From Legionella_C sp048541585 (GTDB taxonomy: Bacteria; Pseudomonadota; Gammaproteobacteria; Legionellales; Legionellaceae): DNA of 64,000 bases. The DNA lies in the NCBI RefSeq assembly GCF_048541585.1, contig NZ_CP183303.1, forward strand, positions 868,001 through 932,000, read 5' to 3'. Shown here in pieces: positions 62,301-64,000 of this stretch. The notes beneath the pieces are model-generated. The model did not search any database. It saw only the letters and a program-made list of their open reading frames with translations, and had not been told where the DNA came from. How positions within the stretch are numbered: position 1 is the first letter of the stretch; each line of letters starts with the position of its first letter. Position numbers and translations under genes: made by a program.

Positions 62301-64000
62301 GAGTCTTGAATAACCGCTATGGCTAGTTCACCCGCATGAGGATTATATTGCTTTAGCTGATTAGGCGTAGAAAATTTAATTAAATTGATATTATTCTTTG
62401 ATAGCGCCGCTTCTTTAATATTATCAGAAATATTTGCTAAAATAAGGGGATGTGTTTTAATCCCTAGATGCCATAAACATTCAGCAATATCGCCTTCTTT
62501 ATCTTCTGTTGCCCATTGTAGAAACCTATCAATACCTAAAGCTTGTTCTTCATTAAAGCCTTGCCACTTAATTTTTTGTCCAATTTGCGAACCAAAAAAG
62601 CGTGCATCTCCGAGTGGCAATCTACCCTGATGACTTTTTTTGTAAGCTTTTATATATTTAGAAGCCCAGATTGTAGTTAGATGAGGGTGCAATTGTTTAA
62701 AAAGATTTATAAAAATTTTGGCTTGTTGTTTAGCTGCAGCTAGATTAGTAGCATTGCCAAAATTCTTAACACTGTCTTGTAAGTCTTTAAAAGGGCCTAA
62801 CGCTTTTAATTTTTTTTCAAGCGTACGGAAAACCATTGGAAAGGGAATCTGTTGAATGGCTAAATAAATCCGGTCAAAGCCAGGGACTTTTAATGCAAAA
62901 GCGTGAGCAATGAGTTCATCTACGGCTTGAACCTGCGCATCATCAGACCAATCAATCGTTAAGCTATATAAAAGTTGACAAAATTCGCGTACCCGAACAC
63001 TAGGGGTATGTGTTAATTCATAAGGCAATAATTCATGTTCTTTAAGTGAATCAAGTTTCTTAGTTAAATAGGTAAGTTTTGCAATGATAGAATCTTGTTG
63101 ATTAAACTTATCTAGATAGAAAAAGGATGGCTTAACAGATGATAATTCATTGCGTACTGCTGTTAATGTACCAGAAAAAACGTGCTCCTTTAAGTTAGCT
63201 GTTTCAGAAGCAAAATAAGTCATGAGGTTTTTAATTCGTTGCTCAAATGTGGCGGGTAACGCTTTTTGTCTTAGTACATGGTCCATCATTTCTGGTAACG
63301 TTTGCGAAGGTTCCTCATCTTTATGCAATTCACGAAATTGTTGGGCCCGCCGTAGATAGTTAATGACGGTTTCACCATTACCGGTTAGATTTAAGGCTTC
63401 GCGGTCTAATTCATAGTGTATGGAAGCACTTAGATTATTATTAATGCCCACGCCATACCGTTTAATCACCAATAATTGTTGGGCTATTGCAAACCGTAAT
63501 TCAGCGATTAACGCTTTGTCATTGGTATGGTTAAAAAACTCACGGTGAAGAATAATGGTTGGTTCAGGAAAGCCTGCTATCGTATGAATCAATTGATTTC
63601 CAGCTGTAGTTAGGTAAAATCTAACCTTCAAATCGAAGTTAGCAGGCCTTACTTCTTCCACTAAATCATTTAGCAATTGGTTTGTTTGGGTAAAGTAGTC
63701 CCCATCCATAGCAATTAATTGATTTTCTTCAATGAGTGCCGGTACTAGCTTGTCTAGTTGCGTATTACCAGTTGTTTGTAAATAAACATCATTATCAGTT
63801 AAATTACGTAGTAAATCTGCATCTTCAATATTAAATTTTGTAGCCGAATAATTTTTTTGTTCACCGCCATCCATATAGCGATGAGATAAATAGTCAGTTG
63901 CTTTAAAGACTTCTTTTTTCCAGGAGTCAAAGACAATCGCTTCCTCACCCCAGGTTGAAATGTCGGCTAAGTCACTGTTTGGATCACGATTAATAGCTAA
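59327..64000 (-). CDS. very large protein, C-terminal part, with UbiB/ABC1-kinase-like domain; incomplete at window end
   Basis: The frame is open to the right edge of the window, so the N-terminus lies outside; at least 1557 codons are present (the first internal Met is at 63874). Most of it is helical and unrecognised. From about residue 1080 (counted from 63874) it carries motifs of the UbiB/AarF/ABC1 atypical kinase family: GPAYIKLAQAI (KxGQ-type motif, Gly replaced by Ala), a GSASYNLAL loop, the acidic helix SEAELDYHISDKQNA, IERMYGTEF, the catalytic-loop-like FDSDRHGNQLRAL and LGLYDFGEL with DFG. Order and spacing fit the fold. An upstream segment (ALIAELRFAIAQQLL) is unassigned. Such a domain in a giant protein is not the ubiquinone-synthesis UbiB. 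Probably a large effector or toxin-like protein. Confidence 0.75.
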   Translation of the reverse strand, partial: LAINRDPNSDLADISTWGEEAIVFDSWKKEVFKATDYLSHRYMDGGEQKNYSATKFNIEDADLLRNLTDNDVYLQTTGNTQLDKLVPALIEENQLIAMDGDYFTQTNQLLNDLVEEVRPANFDLKVRFYLTTAGNQLIHTIAGFPEPTIILHREFFNHTNDKALIAELRFAIAQQLLVIKRYGVGINNNLSASIHYELDREALNLTGNGETVINYLRRAQQFRELHKDEEPSQTLPEMMDHVLRQKALPATFEQRIKNLMTYFASETANLKEHVFSGTLTAVRNELSSVKPSFFYLDKFNQQDSIIAKLTYLTKKLDSLKEHELLPYELTHTPSVRVREFCQLLYSLTIDWSDDAQVQAVDELIAHAFALKVPGFDRIYLAIQQIPFPMVFRTLEKKLKALGPFKDLQDSVKNFGNATNLAAAKQQAKIFINLFKQLHPHLTTIWASKYIKAYKKSHQGRLPLGDARFFGSQIGQKIKWQGFNEEQALGIDRFLQWATEDKEGDIAECLWHLGIKTHPLILANISDNIKEAALSKNNINLIKFSTPNQLKQYNPHAGELAIAVIQDSAKHHHLVDTFQSTEPFEQQFIQFYDNNIKALRGAADWYNNKVKINLNNDNPTVRCLLAKFTEIALTGTSEEKAIVKSFFLGREDKRDLKSLNIYMTFSELTLNSLYYQFCFYQRYENQTFSLFSTDQLIALINEKRIYDFPPHLLWHYLGFPDKEFTLTYLAPFFEELNKKQLNGVVLGVNQIIKQHLHNFGPYHLFSHETAQLLALQTINSRVNQKEIFKSSITQTPSDLLFSKLDINELVTIYKAYEANFLFTSFTEQQQWGQLLLTQLKAKPKEQQLEAIDALLNSKQYGRPLTDIALRNSLIKIWVRIQSELLGPDDNTEIYLTKIKTIIVSLSKKLTNVELERLLAKLAKSIQSQQQVSELMGMTLCPERYSKDHEQENNQINDLILANLATTTSFLGEDKLTKENALDFISTPLTPESVSNFATYLVDHEKASKLCDLYYGSDYILTNKDRTEQISQTKIALSQFYYHFWDCNLTQRAVLLDQLTLPASEVVTDTQITAAYNDTFVYTAHKLFPKAHLKNSDDELALEFLKTYLAVANKYERSILLAGLIVVTNKASTTTNEIRIGKKIALLCEHMGPAYIKLAQAIHSHPQTPESIRQDLHHIKGRANPPARWDLWRLLTEVLPDNEIANIKHVGALLGSASYNLALDIDYKYFGNQKVLILLREQAKAQAEKGFDQLKETIEQCAHPRAQAMRDTLSTMLDEAKRLSEAELDYHISDKQNALAHTMYQLPLSVTLQNQQYNVLLTSATNLCSGNGYRVIERMYGTEFNDLPEDSQEQCTAKKVIATAIVTLELIHILQGKQFDSDRHGNQLRALIDEESHTIYLGLYDFGELSLEEPKPEELQQLAALIKQLLSPKNWSNPQTLATQIDNLLSKTITENIKQHKPANYLMHIKKGLLALQDFQKYLSAEDLQAIVNNIFQNYQEKIHPTLRDELKNSLLLASWAFEAQQRAHRVMGFFKSAFLDPNADTQDSLQTLPCHRLI

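Overview
The window is AT-rich DNA that looks like a Legionella-type (order Legionellales) intracellular gammaproteobacterium. The evidence is the dense set of eukaryote-like and effector-like genes: ankyrin-repeat proteins, ribonuclease-inhibitor-type leucine-rich repeats (LRR), a Fic protein, a Ser/Thr protein kinase, a TcdA/TcdB-type glycosyltransferase and a cholera/pertussis-type ADP-ribosyltransferase. These sit among single bacterial housekeeping genes (purE-purK, a diguanylate cyclase) and heavy insertion-sequence (IS) debris. No rRNA, tRNA or CRISPR array was seen. The species call, and the idea that these proteins are secreted effectors, are inference from family content.

Layout. 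0-7.7 kb holds small genes (coiled coil, LRR, VOC protein), a serine recombinase, a toxin-antitoxin pair whose toxin has an in-frame stop, one intact IS6-family element, a putative Cys-protease-like protein and a broken GNAT acetyltransferase. 7.8-9.4 kb is the purE-purK operon. 9.4-12 kb holds IS remnants, an atypical short-chain dehydrogenase (SDR) and a frameshifted HigB/HigA pair. 12-18.3 kb is dominated by two large paralogues built from 6 and 7 tandem ~78-residue modules, each with a helix-turn-helix-like (HTH-like) core, followed by a shared acidic tail; a decayed third relative lies between them. 18.6-28.4 kb has a decayed toxin-antitoxin copy, the ADP-ribosyltransferase, a UvrD-like helicase fused to ankyrin repeats but split by a 7-bp tandem duplication, a second large ankyrin protein, and a truncated HTH-repeat fragment.

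28.5-43.3 kb carries a DUF2975/XRE pair, a GT44-like glycosyltransferase, two LRR proteins and a block of exported proteins: a DUF1566-like protein, a GH114-like protein, a DsbC/G-like thiol protein, an inverse autotransporter and a beta-propeller-like protein. Most of these are separated by clear stem-loop terminators. 43.9-59 kb holds proteins of unknown function, a miniature HTH-repeat derivative, two ankyrin proteins with the same N-terminal Cys/His/Asp domain, a Fic protein, a mazEF-type pair, a diguanylate cyclase and a protein kinase. 59.3 kb to the end is the C-terminal part of a very large protein whose last ~400 residues carry UbiB/ABC1-kinase-like motifs.

The most novel-looking item is the tandem-HTH-repeat family (two full copies, three decayed copies). 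It may be a modular nucleic-acid-binding or host-nucleus-targeted family. The recurrent Cys/His/Asp N-terminal domain shared by three ankyrin proteins, the ADP-ribosyltransferase and the UbiB-like domain in the giant protein come next. Many genes are visibly broken or duplicated, so the window reads as a fast-turnover accessory region.
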